In this document: positions 16,121 to 25,501 of the stretch, piece after piece
Layout: each line of letters opens with the position of its first letter
How positions within the stretch are numbered: position 1 is the first letter of the stretch
Assembly: GCA_037190665.1 (NCBI GenBank)
Contig: JBBCJT010000204.1
Span: 1 to 32,654 of the forward strand
Reading direction: 5' to 3'
DNA from: JBBCJT01 sp037190665
GTDB lineage: Bacteria > Pseudomonadota > Alphaproteobacteria > Acetobacterales > Acetobacteraceae
DNA: 32,654 nucleotides
Position numbers and translations under genes: made by a program
The notes under the pieces: model-generated
What the model was told of the DNA's origin: nothing
Databases searched by the model: none
The model's input: the letters and a program-made list of their open reading frames with translations, nothing else

Positions 16121-18351
16121 TGACCCTCCACGTCACCGGCTACGCCGACCGCTGGAACGTCAAGCAGGGCGAGACGGTCCGCTTCATGATCTCCGTGCAG
16201 GGCAACCGGCCCTACACGGCGCGGGTGGCGCGGGTGCATTGCGGCGATCCGAACCCGAAGGGGCCGGGCTACCGCGAGGACGACAAGCCCTGCGCGATCA
16301 CCGGCACGCATGAAGGGGCGGAGCAGCCGATCCGGCTCGGCTCGTGGGTGGATGTCCCGCGCGCCGACCTGCCGGCGGGGCCGGTGGCGTTCAGGGCGAC
16401 GGTCCGGCCGACGCTGGTGAAGGGCGCGCATGCGGTGCTCGCCTGGCGCGGGGCCGACGGGGCGGAGCTGGTGCTCGGCATCGACGCGGAGGGCGCCTTC
16501 GCGGCGGTCTCGGATGCGAACGGCGCAGGGGGGCGGATCAGCACCGCCACCCCGCTCACGCTGCAGTCCTGGCACGACATTTCCTGCGCGTGGGACCCGG
16601 CGGGCGGCACGCTGAGCGTCGCACAGCGCCCGCACCAGCCGCGTTACGACCGCGACGAGAAGGCCGGGGCGAAAGCGCAGGCGAAAGCCGGCGCGCTGTC
16701 CGGCACCGGACAGGTAACGCTGGCCGCGCGGCGCGGTGCCGACGACATCGCCACCGCGCATTTCAACGGCAAGCTGGAGGCCCCGCGCATCCTGGCCCTC
16801 GGCGATGCGCAGGCGGCGCTGACCAGCCAGGCCGCGCCGCTCGCGGCGTGGGATTTCGCCATCGGCATCGCCTCCGACACGATCACCGATACCGGCCCCG
16901 GCGGTTTCGACGGGCGCTGCGTCAACCTGCCCACGCGGGCGATGACGGGCGCGACCTGGAAGCGCGACACGCAACGCTGGACCGACGCGCACGACCAGTG
17001 GGCGGCAATCCATTTCCACGACGACGATATCGGCGATGCGGGCTGGTCGCCCTCGCTCAGCCTGACGATCCCGGACGACTGGCCCTCGGGCGTCTACGCG
17101 CTGCACCTCGAAAGCGACGGGCATCGCGACAACATCCCGTTCCACGTCCGCGCCCGCATCCCCGGCTCGCAGGCGAAGGTCGCCTTCCTCGCACCGACCT
17201 TCAGCTACACGATCTACGGCCAGTTCGCCCGGCCGAACCGGCAGGCGGCGCTGCGCGAACGCTCGCTCGCCTGGGGCGCGCTGCCGCAATCGGCGGACGG
17301 GCATCCGGAATACGGCAAGGCCACCTACAACTGGCACACCGACGGCAGCGGCATCTGCTACGCCTCGATGCGGCGCCCGATGGTGGACAAGCGCGTGAAC
17401 CACATCCAGACGCCGGACCCCTCGCCGGACGGATCGGGCACCTACTGGCTCGCCGCCGACAGCTACATCACCGACATGCTCGACCGCGAAGGCATCGCCT
17501 ACGAGGTCGTCACCGACCACGACCTGCACGCGGAAGGCGTGGATGCGCTGAAGCCCTACAACGTGGTGATGACGGGCCAGCACCCCGAGTACCATTCCGA
17601 CCAGACGCTGGATGCGATCGCCGGCTACATCCAGTCCGGCGGGCGCTTCATGTATCTCGGCGGCAACGGCTTCTACTGGAAGGTCGCCGTGCATCAGGAC
17701 GGCCCCTGGGCGCTGGAGGTCCGGCGCGCCGAGGGCGGCATCCGGCTATGGGCCACCGAGCCGGGCGAGTCCTATCACTCCTTCGACGGCAGCTATGGCG
17801 GGCTGTGGCGCCGGCTGGGCCGGCCGCCGCAATCCATCGTCGGCGTCGGCTTCAGCACGCAGGGCGAGTACGCCGGCTATCCCTACACCTTCGGCTCCGG
17901 CATCCTCGATCCGCGCGTCGCCTTCCTGCGCGAGGGCATGGAGGAGATCGCGCAGCCCGGGAGCGTGTTCGGCGAGCGCGGCTTCATGGGCGGCGGGGCC
18001 GGCGGGCACGAACTGGACCGCGCCGACATCAGCCTCGGGACGCCGCACCATGCGATCGTGCTGGCGACCTGCATCGTTCCGGACGAGACCTACACGATGG
18101 TCAACGAGGAGCGGTACGACCACACCTACTGGCCGCACAAAAGCCGCGAGGACATCGCGCGCGGCGACATCGTGTTCTTCGAGGCGCCGAACGGCGGGGC
18201 GGTACTGTCGGTCGGGTCGATGAACTACATCGGCGCGATGCCGGTGGACGGGTATACGTGTCCGGCGGCGCGGCTGGTGCTGAACGCCATCCGCCGCTTC
18301 GCCGACCCCGCACCGTTCGCGCCAACCCAGCCATGCGCGAAGCCCGCCTGA
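16120..18351 (+). CDS. N,N-dimethylformamidase large (beta) subunit homologue
   Basis: A 743-residue protein of the N,N-dimethylformamidase beta-subunit family, whose studied members are iron-dependent amidohydrolases cleaving dimethylformamide to dimethylamine and formate. An N-terminal domain (about 1-85) precedes a LamG/concanavalin-like beta-sandwich (about 85-300) and the catalytic domain (about 350-720). His488 and Glu490 in GQHPEYH match the conserved His-x-Glu of the iron site; conserved tyrosines at 363, 366 and 414 are candidates for the two Tyr ligands. The glutamine-amidotransferase-like LGGNGFYW segment follows. No signal peptide is seen. No gene for the roughly 130-residue small subunit adjoins it, so it may work alone or on another amide. 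The start is fixed by the TGATG overlap with the binding-protein gene. Confidence 0.85.
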   Translation: MTLHVTGYADRWNVKQGETVRFMISVQGNRPYTARVARVHCGDPNPKGPGYREDDKPCAITGTHEGAEQPIRLGSWVDVPRADLPAGPVAFRATVRPTLVKGAHAVLAWRGADGAELVLGIDAEGAFAAVSDANGAGGRISTATPLTLQSWHDISCAWDPAGGTLSVAQRPHQPRYDRDEKAGAKAQAKAGALSGTGQVTLAARRGADDIATAHFNGKLEAPRILALGDAQAALTSQAAPLAAWDFAIGIASDTITDTGPGGFDGRCVNLPTRAMTGATWKRDTQRWTDAHDQWAAIHFHDDDIGDAGWSPSLSLTIPDDWPSGVYALHLESDGHRDNIPFHVRARIPGSQAKVAFLAPTFSYTIYGQFARPNRQAALRERSLAWGALPQSADGHPEYGKATYNWHTDGSGICYASMRRPMVDKRVNHIQTPDPSPDGSGTYWLAADSYITDMLDREGIAYEVVTDHDLHAEGVDALKPYNVVMTGQHPEYHSDQTLDAIAGYIQSGGRFMYLGGNGFYWKVAVHQDGPWALEVRRAEGGIRLWATEPGESYHSFDGSYGGLWRRLGRPPQSIVGVGFSTQGEYAGYPYTFGSGILDPRVAFLREGMEEIAQPGSVFGERGFMGGGAGGHELDRADISLGTPHHAIVLATCIVPDETYTMVNEERYDHTYWPHKSREDIARGDIVFFEAPNGGAVLSVGSMNYIGAMPVDGYTCPAARLVLNAIRRFADPAPFAPTQPCAKPA

Positions 18352-18424
18352 ACCGGGCGGCGGCGGCGGGCTAGTGTCCCCGCCCCGCCGTCATGGCGGC
18401 CAGGGACGGGAACAGGGCCAAAGC

Positions 18425-19639
18425 ATGAGTGCCACCACCGCCACCGGCATTTCCGAGCGTATCTCCCTGCCGGTGCTGGTCGCTCTCAGCGTCACGCATC
18501 TGCTCAACGACATGATCCAGTCGCTGATCCCGGCGATCTACCCGATCATCAAGGCGGCCTACGCGCTGGACTTCGCGCAGATCGGCCTGATCACGCTGAC
18601 GTTCCAGACCTCCGCCTTCCTGCTTCAGCCGGTGGTGGGCTTCGTCACCGACAAGCGGCCGATGCCGTACTCGATGGTGGCCGGCATGGGGTTCAGCCTG
18701 GTGGGGCTGATCGGGCTGGCGCATGCGCACAGCTTCGCGGTGCTGCTGCTCGCGGCCGCCTGCGTGGGTGTCGGCTCGGCGATCTTCCATCCGGAAGCGA
18801 CCCGGATGGCGCGCAACGCCTCGGGCGGGCGGCAGGGCTTCGCGCAGGGGATCTTCCAGATCGGCGGGCAGACCGGCGGTGCGATCGGCCCGCTGCTCGC
18901 CGCCTTCATCATCGTGCCGAACGGGCAGCAGAGCCTGTCGTGGTTCTCCGTCATCGCGCTGATCGCGATGGCGCTGATGGTCTGGACTGCCGGTCGCTAC
19001 GCGCTGATCGGTGCCGGCAAGCCGGCGAAGAAGGCCGCCGGGAACGCGCCCGCCGCCGGGCTGCCCGTCCGGTCGACGGCGACGGTCGTGATCGCCATCG
19101 CCGTGCTGATCGTGCTGCTGTTCTCGAAGAACGCCTACACGCAGAGCTTCACGTCGTTCTACACGTTCTTCCTGATGGAGCGGTTCGGCGTCACCATCCA
19201 GCAGTCGCAGATGATGCTGTTCCTGTTCCTCGGTTCCTCGGCGCTCGGCGTGCTAGGCGGCGGGATCCTGGGCGACCGGATCGGGCGCAACAAGATCATC
19301 TGGTTCTCGATCCTCGGCGCGCTGCCCTTCGCGCTGATGCTGCCGACCGCGAACCTGTTCTGGACCGGGGTGCTCACGATCGTGATCAACGTGATCATGT
19401 CGAGCGCCTTCGCCGCGATCCTGATCTACGCGATGGACCTGCTGCCGGGCCGCGTGGGGCTGGTGGGAGGGTTCTTCTACGGCCTGACCTTCGGCCTCGG
19501 CGGCATCGCGGCCGCGCTGCTGGGCGGACTCGCCGACCAGATCGGGATCGAGGCGGTGTACAGGATCTGCTCGTTCCTGCCGGCGATGGGGCTGCTGGCG
19601 TGGTTCCTGCCGAAACTGTCGGACGGGCGGGGCGGCTGA
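18425..19639 (+). CDS. MFS transporter, fosmidomycin-resistance (Fsr) type
   Basis: A 404-residue, twelve-helix major facilitator. It resembles the Fsr family: HLLNDMIQSLIPAIYP in helix 1, QPVVGFVTDKRPMPYS between helices 2 and 3, and the AIFHPEATRMAR motif. A basic, Ala-rich central loop (about 195-215) separates the two halves. The ATG at 18425 is preferred because an upstream in-frame ATG adds a charged non-conserved leader. It lies 73 nt after the amidase homologue on the same strand and may be co-transcribed. Fsr proteins export fosmidomycin-like compounds, but many homologues have unknown substrates; here uptake or efflux of the amidase substrate or product is a hypothesis from position only. 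Confidence 0.85.
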   Translation: MSATTATGISERISLPVLVALSVTHLLNDMIQSLIPAIYPIIKAAYALDFAQIGLITLTFQTSAFLLQPVVGFVTDKRPMPYSMVAGMGFSLVGLIGLAHAHSFAVLLLAAACVGVGSAIFHPEATRMARNASGGRQGFAQGIFQIGGQTGGAIGPLLAAFIIVPNGQQSLSWFSVIALIAMALMVWTAGRYALIGAGKPAKKAAGNAPAAGLPVRSTATVVIAIAVLIVLLFSKNAYTQSFTSFYTFFLMERFGVTIQQSQMMLFLFLGSSALGVLGGGILGDRIGRNKIIWFSILGALPFALMLPTANLFWTGVLTIVINVIMSSAFAAILIYAMDLLPGRVGLVGGFFYGLTFGLGGIAAALLGGLADQIGIEAVYRICSFLPAMGLLAWFLPKLSDGRGG

Positions 19640-19651
19640 AGCGGCGGCGAA

Positions 19652-19682
19652 GGGGCACGCGGAACGTTCCGGCCGCGTCCCC
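19652..19682 (+). terminator. Candidate terminator after the MFS gene
   Basis: A GC-rich hairpin: GGGG plus ACGCGG on the left (one bulged C) pairs with CCGCGTCCCC (19673-19682) around a loop of about 10 nt. The following T-tract is poor (TCTT), so termination may be weak. Confidence 0.4.
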
Positions 19683-19758
19683 TCTTGCAATCGCGGCGAA
19701 AGGATGACATCGGCCCCTGCCCGGCCGGCAGGCCGCCGCCCCCTGCGAATCACGGACG

Positions 19759-21816
19759 ATGAAGTACCTGGATTTCCTGGACGGACTCCGCGCAATCGCG
19801 GTCGCGTCGGTCGTCCTCTATCACCTTGACGCGTCTTGGGTTCCGAACGGCTATCTGGGCGTTGATATTTTCTTCGTCATATCGGGATTCATCGTCAGTT
19901 ACTCAGTGGCAGGGCGGGAGAAGCTACCATTTCACCGCCTGGTCGCCGATTTCTATGCGAGGCGGTTCATCCGCATCCTGCCGGCGCTGATCGTCTGCGT
20001 CCTGCTCACGGGGCTTGTCTCCGCGCTGTTCATTCCGGACGCCTGGCTGAGCAGCGGGCACGACAGGGTCGGGCTCTACGCGCTCTTTGGCCTGTCGAAT
20101 GTCGAGCTGTCGCGAGGCACCGACTATTTCTCGCCGGTCACGGAGTTCAACCCCTTTACGCATACCTGGTCGCTGGGGGTCGAGGAGCAGTTTTACCTTC
20201 TTTTCCCGCTCCTCTTCTTTCCCTGGTTCCTGAAGCGCGGAAAGCTGATCTCGTTCCTGGCCTACCTGCTGGCGTTCGTCGTCTCGGCGATCATCTGGTA
20301 CCGCCTGTCTGTCTCCGCCCCGCTTCAGGCATTCTATATGATCTACTCGCGGTTCTGGGAGCTGGCGGCGGGGGTTCTCTGCTTCGAAGCGACACAGGTC
20401 CTGCGACGGCACCGTTTCGTGACGCCGGCCTCCGCCGCCGTGACGTCGGCGGGCCTCGCGCTGCTCGCGTTCTGCCTGTTCTACCGTCCCGCCCCGAACG
20501 CGGCCTGGATCAGCAACGCCGCTGCCGTCGCGGGAACAGTCGCGATCATCGCATCCCTGCGGGACCGCAACATTTCCGCGACGGCGTTCGCCCCGCTTCA
20601 GGCCGGTCCGGTGCGGTTCATCGGGAAGATCTCCTACTCCCTGTATCTCTGGCACTGGCCCGTCTTCGTGCTCACGCGATGGACCACTGGCCTCGAGACG
20701 GTTGCCGAACTGACCGTCTCGCTCGCGATCGCGATGGGGCTATCGGTTCTGTCGTACCGCTTCGTGGAGACCCCGGTCCGGCACTCCCGCGCCCTGTTTC
20801 GCCTGCCCCGCTATGCGACGGCCCTCGGCGGGCTTGCATGCATCGGCGTGGCCTGGCTCGCGCTGCACACCGTCGTTCTGAACAAGGACGCCATCTCCCT
20901 CAGCACGGTCACGCGGCACAAGCTCGACTGGAAGGCCGATATCGCACGGCCGACCTTCGAGGATCTGCCCGGGTGCATCGCGTTGCCCCAGGTGGAGGGC
21001 ATCGCCTTGCGGTTCATTCGCGGCGGGTGCGGGGGATCGTCCGAGGGCCGGAGGGTCTACTTCCTCGGAGACTCGCATTCCTACGTGCTGCAGAACCTGA
21101 TGCGGCGCTTCACACTGATCACCGGCGTCGAGAGCGTGCTCGTCACCACCGCCGGCTGCACGTTCCTCAGCCTGCAGCTCGAACGGGATATCGACCCCGG
21201 CTGTGCGGCGCCGACAGCGGCGGCGGTCCGGCACCTCCAGACTCACCTCAAGGCGGGAGACCTGGTCTTTCTTCCCTCCCTCCGCCTGCCGCGGCTGACC
21301 GAACAGTTCCGCCGCTTCAGCGACGCCGCCGCCGTGAACGGGGTCTATGGGCCGGGGCGGGCGGAACAGCGCAGCAAAGCCATCGACAATGCCATCTCGA
21401 TCCTGCGGCCGCTCGCTGACCGCGGCGCCATCTTCCTGTTCGAGGCGCCGCTGCCGCTGTTCCGCTCGGTCAGCTTCCGGTGCAGCGACTGGTTCAACAG
21501 CAGCAATCCGGCCTGCGCCGACGGGCTGTCGATCGAGCGGGACTTCATCCTGCACCTCCGCCAGCCGACCATGAGCGGCTTCGCGCGGATCGCGGAGACT
21601 ATTCCGCAAGTCGATGTCTGGGATCCGCTGCCGGTGCTGTGCCCTGACGAGATGTGCCACATGTTCCGCGGCGACAAGCCGCTCTTCTCGGACGGGGACC
21701 ACATCAGCGCGTATTCCACCATCCTGCTGACGCCGGCCTTCGTCGCGGCCGCGACGAAGGCCCTGTCAGGACAGCCGCCCCCCGCCGGACGCCTCCGTTC
21801 GGCAGGGGGACCATGA
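19759..21816 (+). CDS. OafA/YrhL-type acyltransferase fused to an SGNH domain
   Basis: A 685-residue two-domain O-acyltransferase. Residues 1 to about 365 are the membrane acyltransferase_3 domain with some ten helices, including the conserved His22 in VVLYHLDASW, GVDIFFVISGF and WSLGVEEQFYL. Residues about 400-680 form a periplasmic SGNH hydrolase-like domain: the nucleophile Ser439 in LGDSHS, and the Asp645-x-x-His648 pair in FSDGDHIS. Fusions of this kind acetylate lipopolysaccharide O-antigen or other surface sugars, the SGNH domain performing the final transfer. Its codon use is a little less GC-extreme than that of its neighbours. It stands alone between the MFS gene and the convergent ssb. 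The acceptor sugar is unknown. Confidence 0.93.
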   Translation: MKYLDFLDGLRAIAVASVVLYHLDASWVPNGYLGVDIFFVISGFIVSYSVAGREKLPFHRLVADFYARRFIRILPALIVCVLLTGLVSALFIPDAWLSSGHDRVGLYALFGLSNVELSRGTDYFSPVTEFNPFTHTWSLGVEEQFYLLFPLLFFPWFLKRGKLISFLAYLLAFVVSAIIWYRLSVSAPLQAFYMIYSRFWELAAGVLCFEATQVLRRHRFVTPASAAVTSAGLALLAFCLFYRPAPNAAWISNAAAVAGTVAIIASLRDRNISATAFAPLQAGPVRFIGKISYSLYLWHWPVFVLTRWTTGLETVAELTVSLAIAMGLSVLSYRFVETPVRHSRALFRLPRYATALGGLACIGVAWLALHTVVLNKDAISLSTVTRHKLDWKADIARPTFEDLPGCIALPQVEGIALRFIRGGCGGSSEGRRVYFLGDSHSYVLQNLMRRFTLITGVESVLVTTAGCTFLSLQLERDIDPGCAAPTAAAVRHLQTHLKAGDLVFLPSLRLPRLTEQFRRFSDAAAVNGVYGPGRAEQRSKAIDNAISILRPLADRGAIFLFEAPLPLFRSVSFRCSDWFNSSNPACADGLSIERDFILHLRQPTMSGFARIAETIPQVDVWDPLPVLCPDEMCHMFRGDKPLFSDGDHISAYSTILLTPAFVAAATKALSGQPPPAGRLRSAGGP

Positions 21817-21847
21817 GGCGGAGCACCAGCCCCGCCCCCCTTTCGCC

Positions 21848-22396
21848 TCAGAACGGGATCTCGTCGTCGAGGTCCGATCCGCCCTTCTTCGAGTCCCAGG
21901 ACGGCCCGCCCGATCCACGCCCGCCGCCGGAGCCACCCGGCCCGCCCGGACCGCCGCGATCGCGGTTGTAGCCGCCACCCGATCCGCCGCCGCGCGCGCC
22001 GCCACCGTAGCCGCCGCCTTCTTCCATCGACGCCCCGCCGCCGGAGCGGCCGTCCAGCATCACCAGCTCCGCACCGATCCGGCCCAGCATGACCTCGGTC
22101 GTGTAGCGCTCCTGGCCCTCCTTGTCGGTCCACTTGCGCGTCTGGAGCTTGCCTTCGACGTAGATCTTGCTGCCCTTCTTCAGGAAGCGCTCCGCCACGT
22201 CCGCCAGCCGGTCGTTCATGATCACGACATTGTGCCACTCGGTGCGTTCCTGCCGCTCGCCGCTGGTCTTGTCGTTCCAGGTCTCGGACGTGGCGATGCG
22301 CAGGTTCACGATCTTCATGCCGGATTGCGTGCTCCGGACCTCCGGATCCCGGCCCAGATTCCCGACCAGGATCACCTTGTTGACGCTACCCGCCAT
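21848..22396 (-). CDS. ssb: Single-stranded DNA-binding protein
   Basis: A 182-residue SSB. The N-terminal OB-fold (residues 1 to about 110; NKVILVGNLGRDPEVR, then TEWHNVV and KGSKIYVEGKLQTRKW) binds single-stranded DNA as a tetramer. A Gly/Arg-rich flexible linker (about 120-165) leads to the acidic tip DLDDEIPF, which docks repair and replication proteins. The gene is divergent from uvrA, an arrangement also seen in enterobacteria, where both are under LexA control. A LexA-type site lies about 140 nt upstream of the ssb start, nearer to uvrA. Confidence 0.97.
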   Translation of the reverse strand: MAGSVNKVILVGNLGRDPEVRSTQSGMKIVNLRIATSETWNDKTSGERQERTEWHNVVIMNDRLADVAERFLKKGSKIYVEGKLQTRKWTDKEGQERYTTEVMLGRIGAELVMLDGRSGGGASMEEGGGYGGGARGGGSGGGYNRDRGGPGGPGGSGGGRGSGGPSWDSKKGGSDLDDEIPF

Positions 22397-22501
22397 CTCT
22401 TCTCACCAATTCGCAGAAAGGCGCGCACGCTAAAGGAGAACCGGCAGGGCGCAAGCTGGCCCCGGCGTGCGCGGCACCCCAGCCCCGCCCCTCGGAGGCG
22501 C

Positions 22502-22529
22502 TTCCCAACCGGCCCAGCCGTGCCATATT
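22502..22529 (+). promoter_or_regulatory. Candidate uvrA promoter
   Basis: TTCCCA (22502-22507) and CATATT (22524-22529) are separated by 16 nt. CATATT is the only AT-rich hexamer in this GC-rich divergent region. The LexA-type site begins 6 nt downstream and would cover the transcript start. Confidence 0.45.
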
Positions 22530-22535
22530 GGAGCG

Positions 22536-22550
22536 GAACACACCGAGAAC
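22536..22550 (+). promoter_or_regulatory. LexA box of the alphaproteobacterial type
   Basis: GAAC-N7-GAAC (GAAC at 22536-22539 and 22547-22550), which is the reverse complement of the GTTC-N7-GTTC site bound by LexA in Alphaproteobacteria. Both half-sites are exact. It ends 21 nt before the uvrA ATG and sits just after the candidate -10 element, a position that suits repression of uvrA and possibly ssb. Confidence 0.8.
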
Positions 22551-22571
22551 ACGCGAGCCCGTCCCCGCCCC

Positions 22572-25445
22572 ATGGCCCCCCTGCCCCACAACGCCATCCG
22601 CGTCCGCGGCGCCCGCGAGCACAACCTTAAGAATGTCGATGCCGAGATTCCGCGCGACAGCCTGACGGTGATCACGGGCCTGTCCGGGTCCGGCAAATCC
22701 TCGCTCGCCTTCGATACGATCTACGCGGAGGGCCAGCGCCGCTATGTCGAGAGCCTGTCTGCCTATGCCCGCCAGTTCCTGGAGCTGATGGGCAAGCCCG
22801 ATGTCGACTCGATCGAGGGGCTGAGCCCCGCGATCTCCATCGAGCAGAAGACCACCTCGAAGAATCCGCGCTCGACCGTGGGTACGGTGACGGAGATCCA
22901 CGACTACATGCGCCTGCTCTGGGCGCGGGTCGGCGTGCCCTACTCGCCTGCCACCGGCCTGCCGATCGAGGCGCAGACGGTCAGCCAGATGGTGGACCGC
23001 ATCCTGGCGATGCCGGCCGGCACGCGGCTGTTGCTGCTCGCCCCGGTGATCCGCGGCCGCAAGGGCGAGTACCGCAAGGAACTGGCCGAACTGCAGCGGC
23101 GCGGCTTCACGCGGGTGAAGGTGGACGGGAAGCTCTACGAGATCGCGGAAGTCCCCGCGCTCAACAAGAAGCTCAAGCACGATATCGACGCGGTGGTGGA
23201 CCGCGTGGTGGTGAAGGACGGGCTGTCGCAGCGACTCGCCGACAGCCTGGAAACCGCACTCGGCCTCGCCGACGGCGTCGCCTATGCCGAGAACGCCGAT
23301 AACGGCGAGCGCACCGTGTTCTCTGCCCGATTCGCCTGCCCGGTGTCCGGTTTCACCATCGAGGAGATCGAGCCGCGGCTGTTCTCCTTCAACAACCCGC
23401 GCGGCGCCTGCCCCTCCTGCGACGGGCTGGGGACGGAGAACTTCTTCGACCCGACGCTGGTGGTCCCGGACGAGCGCCTCAGCCTCGCCGCCGGCGCGGT
23501 CGCGCCGTGGGCGGGGACGCAGTCGCCCTACTACCAGCAGACGCTGGAGAGCCTCGCGAAGCATTACCGCGTGAAGATGGACACGCCCTGGCGGGAGCTG
23601 TCCGCGAAGGTGCGGGATGCGGTGCTGTCCGGCGGACCGGACGACATCGCCTTCACCTATCGCGACGGCGTGCGCGCCTACACCGTGACCAAGCCGTTCG
23701 AGGGCGTGCTGCGCAACCTCGACCGGCGGATGAAGGAGACGGACAGCGCCTGGGTGCGCGAGGAGCTGTCGCGCTATCAGGCGGAGAAGCCCTGCGCGGC
23801 CTGCCGCGGCGCGCGGCTTCGGCCGGAGGCGCTGGCGGTGCGCGTGGCCAACCGCAACATCTCCGAGGCGTCGGAACTGTCGATCCGCGCCGCGCTCGGC
23901 TGGTTCGAGACGGTGCTGCCGACGCTGACGCCGCAGCGCGCCGAGATCGCGCGGCGCATCCTGCGCGAGATCATCGAACGGCTGCAGTTCCTCGTGGATG
24001 TGGGACTCGACTACCTGACGCTGGCGCGGTCCTCGACCACGCTGTCGGGCGGGGAGAGCCAGCGAATCCGGCTCGCCTCGCAGATCGGCTCGGGGCTGAC
24101 CGGCGTGCTGTACGTGCTGGACGAGCCCTCCATCGGCCTGCACCAGCGCGACAACGAACGCCTGCTCGGCACGCTGCGGCGGCTGCGCGACCTCGGCAAC
24201 ACCGTGCTGGTGGTGGAGCATGACGAGGATGCGATCCGCTCCGCCGATCATGTCATCGACATGGGCCCGGCGGCGGGCGCGCATGGCGGGCAGGTGATCG
24301 CCGCCGGCACGCCGGCGGAGGTCGCGGCCAACCCGAAATCGCTGACCGGCGACTACCTCTCCGGCCGCAAGGCGATCGCGGTGCCGAAGCTGCGCCGGCC
24401 CTTCGACAAGAAGCGCGTGCTGCGCGTGGCCGGCGCGACGGGCAACAACCTCAAGGACGTCACCGCCGATTTCCCGCTCGGCACCTTCACCTGCGTGGCG
24501 GGCGTGTCCGGCGGCGGCAAGTCCACGCTGGTGATCGAGACACTGTACAAGGCCGCTGCGCGGCGGCTGATGGGCGCCGGCGTGGCGCCCGCCCCCTTCG
24601 CGCGGCTGGAAGGGATCGAGCATCTCGACAAGATCATCGACATCGACCAGTCGCCCATCGGCCGCACGCCGCGATCCAACCCGGCCACCTACACCGACAT
24701 CTTCGCGCCGATCCGCGACTGGTTCAGCGAGCTGCCGGAAAGCCGCGCGCGCGGCTACAAGCCCGGCCGCGTCAGCTTCAACGTCAAGGGCGGGCGCTGC
24801 GAGGCGTGCCAGGGCGACGGGCTGATCAAGATCGAGATGCACTTCCTGCCCGACGTCTACGTCACCTGCGACACGTGCAAGGGCAAGCGCTACAACCGCG
24901 AGACGCTGGAGGTGCTGTTCCGCGGCAAGTCGATCGCCGACGTGCTGGAGATGACGGTGGACGAGGCGGTGGTGTTCTTCGCCGCCCAGCCGCGCATCCG
25001 TTCACGGCTGACGGTGCTGCAGCAGGTCGGGCTCGGCTACATCCATCTCGGCCAGCAGGCGACCACGCTGTCGGGCGGCGAGGCGCAGCGGATCAAGCTG
25101 GCGAAGGAACTGGGCCGCCGCGCCACGGGGCGCACACTCTACATCCTCGACGAACCGACGACGGGGCTGCATTTCGACGACGTGCGCAAGCTGCTGGAAG
25201 TGCTGCATGCGCTGGTCGACCAGGGCAACACGGTGGTGGTGATCGAGCACAACCTGGAGGTCATCAAGACCGCCGACTGGGTGCTCGACCTCGGCCCGGA
25301 GGGTGGCGACGGCGGCGGACGCATCGTCGCTTCCGGCACGCCCGAACAGATCGCCGCCGAACCGGAGAGCCACACGGGCCGCTTCCTCGCGCCGCTGCTG
25401 GAGACGCAGGAGCGCCGGCGGAGAACGGCCCGCAAGAGCGCCTGA
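22572..25445 (+). CDS. uvrA: Excinuclease ABC subunit A
   Basis: A 957-residue UvrA, the damage-sensing ATPase of nucleotide excision repair that loads UvrB. Walker A motifs are at residues 36-44 (GLSGSGKSS) and in the second half (GVSGGGKST); both halves carry LSGGE signatures and Walker B (VLDEPSIGLH; ILDEPTTGLH). The C-terminal zinc module (CEAC and CDTC) is intact. In the first zinc module the opening pair reads CPVS instead of CxxC, which I recall as common in this bacterial class. The ATG at 22572 is chosen because similarity begins at HNAIRVRGAREHNLKN; the ribosome binding site is poor. The gene is divergent from ssb behind a LexA box and convergent with oppF. Confidence 0.97.
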   Translation: MAPLPHNAIRVRGAREHNLKNVDAEIPRDSLTVITGLSGSGKSSLAFDTIYAEGQRRYVESLSAYARQFLELMGKPDVDSIEGLSPAISIEQKTTSKNPRSTVGTVTEIHDYMRLLWARVGVPYSPATGLPIEAQTVSQMVDRILAMPAGTRLLLLAPVIRGRKGEYRKELAELQRRGFTRVKVDGKLYEIAEVPALNKKLKHDIDAVVDRVVVKDGLSQRLADSLETALGLADGVAYAENADNGERTVFSARFACPVSGFTIEEIEPRLFSFNNPRGACPSCDGLGTENFFDPTLVVPDERLSLAAGAVAPWAGTQSPYYQQTLESLAKHYRVKMDTPWRELSAKVRDAVLSGGPDDIAFTYRDGVRAYTVTKPFEGVLRNLDRRMKETDSAWVREELSRYQAEKPCAACRGARLRPEALAVRVANRNISEASELSIRAALGWFETVLPTLTPQRAEIARRILREIIERLQFLVDVGLDYLTLARSSTTLSGGESQRIRLASQIGSGLTGVLYVLDEPSIGLHQRDNERLLGTLRRLRDLGNTVLVVEHDEDAIRSADHVIDMGPAAGAHGGQVIAAGTPAEVAANPKSLTGDYLSGRKAIAVPKLRRPFDKKRVLRVAGATGNNLKDVTADFPLGTFTCVAGVSGGGKSTLVIETLYKAAARRLMGAGVAPAPFARLEGIEHLDKIIDIDQSPIGRTPRSNPATYTDIFAPIRDWFSELPESRARGYKPGRVSFNVKGGRCEACQGDGLIKIEMHFLPDVYVTCDTCKGKRYNRETLEVLFRGKSIADVLEMTVDEAVVFFAAQPRIRSRLTVLQQVGLGYIHLGQQATTLSGGEAQRIKLAKELGRRATGRTLYILDEPTTGLHFDDVRKLLEVLHALVDQGNTVVVIEHNLEVIKTADWVLDLGPEGGDGGGRIVASGTPEQIAAEPESHTGRFLAPLLETQERRRRTARKSA

Positions 25446-25460
25446 CGGCCGGCTGATACC

Positions 25461-25501
25461 GCCGAACCTTGTCGATGAGTTTCATCGACAAGGTGAACGG
25501 C
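25461..25501. terminator. Long palindrome between convergent uvrA and oppF
   Basis: A perfect 13-bp stem (25466-25478 with 25482-25494) with a 3-nt GTT loop, extended by a GCCG/CGGC stem after a small internal loop (A on the left, GAA on the right). It lies in the 114-nt gap between two converging genes, so a two-way transcription terminator is the simplest reading, although neither side has a T-run. Confidence 0.5.

Noticed and set aside
22386..24842. An 818-residue open frame antisense to uvrA
   Set aside because: Low-complexity His/Arg-rich composition and full overlap with conserved uvrA motifs; an artefact of GC-rich codon use.
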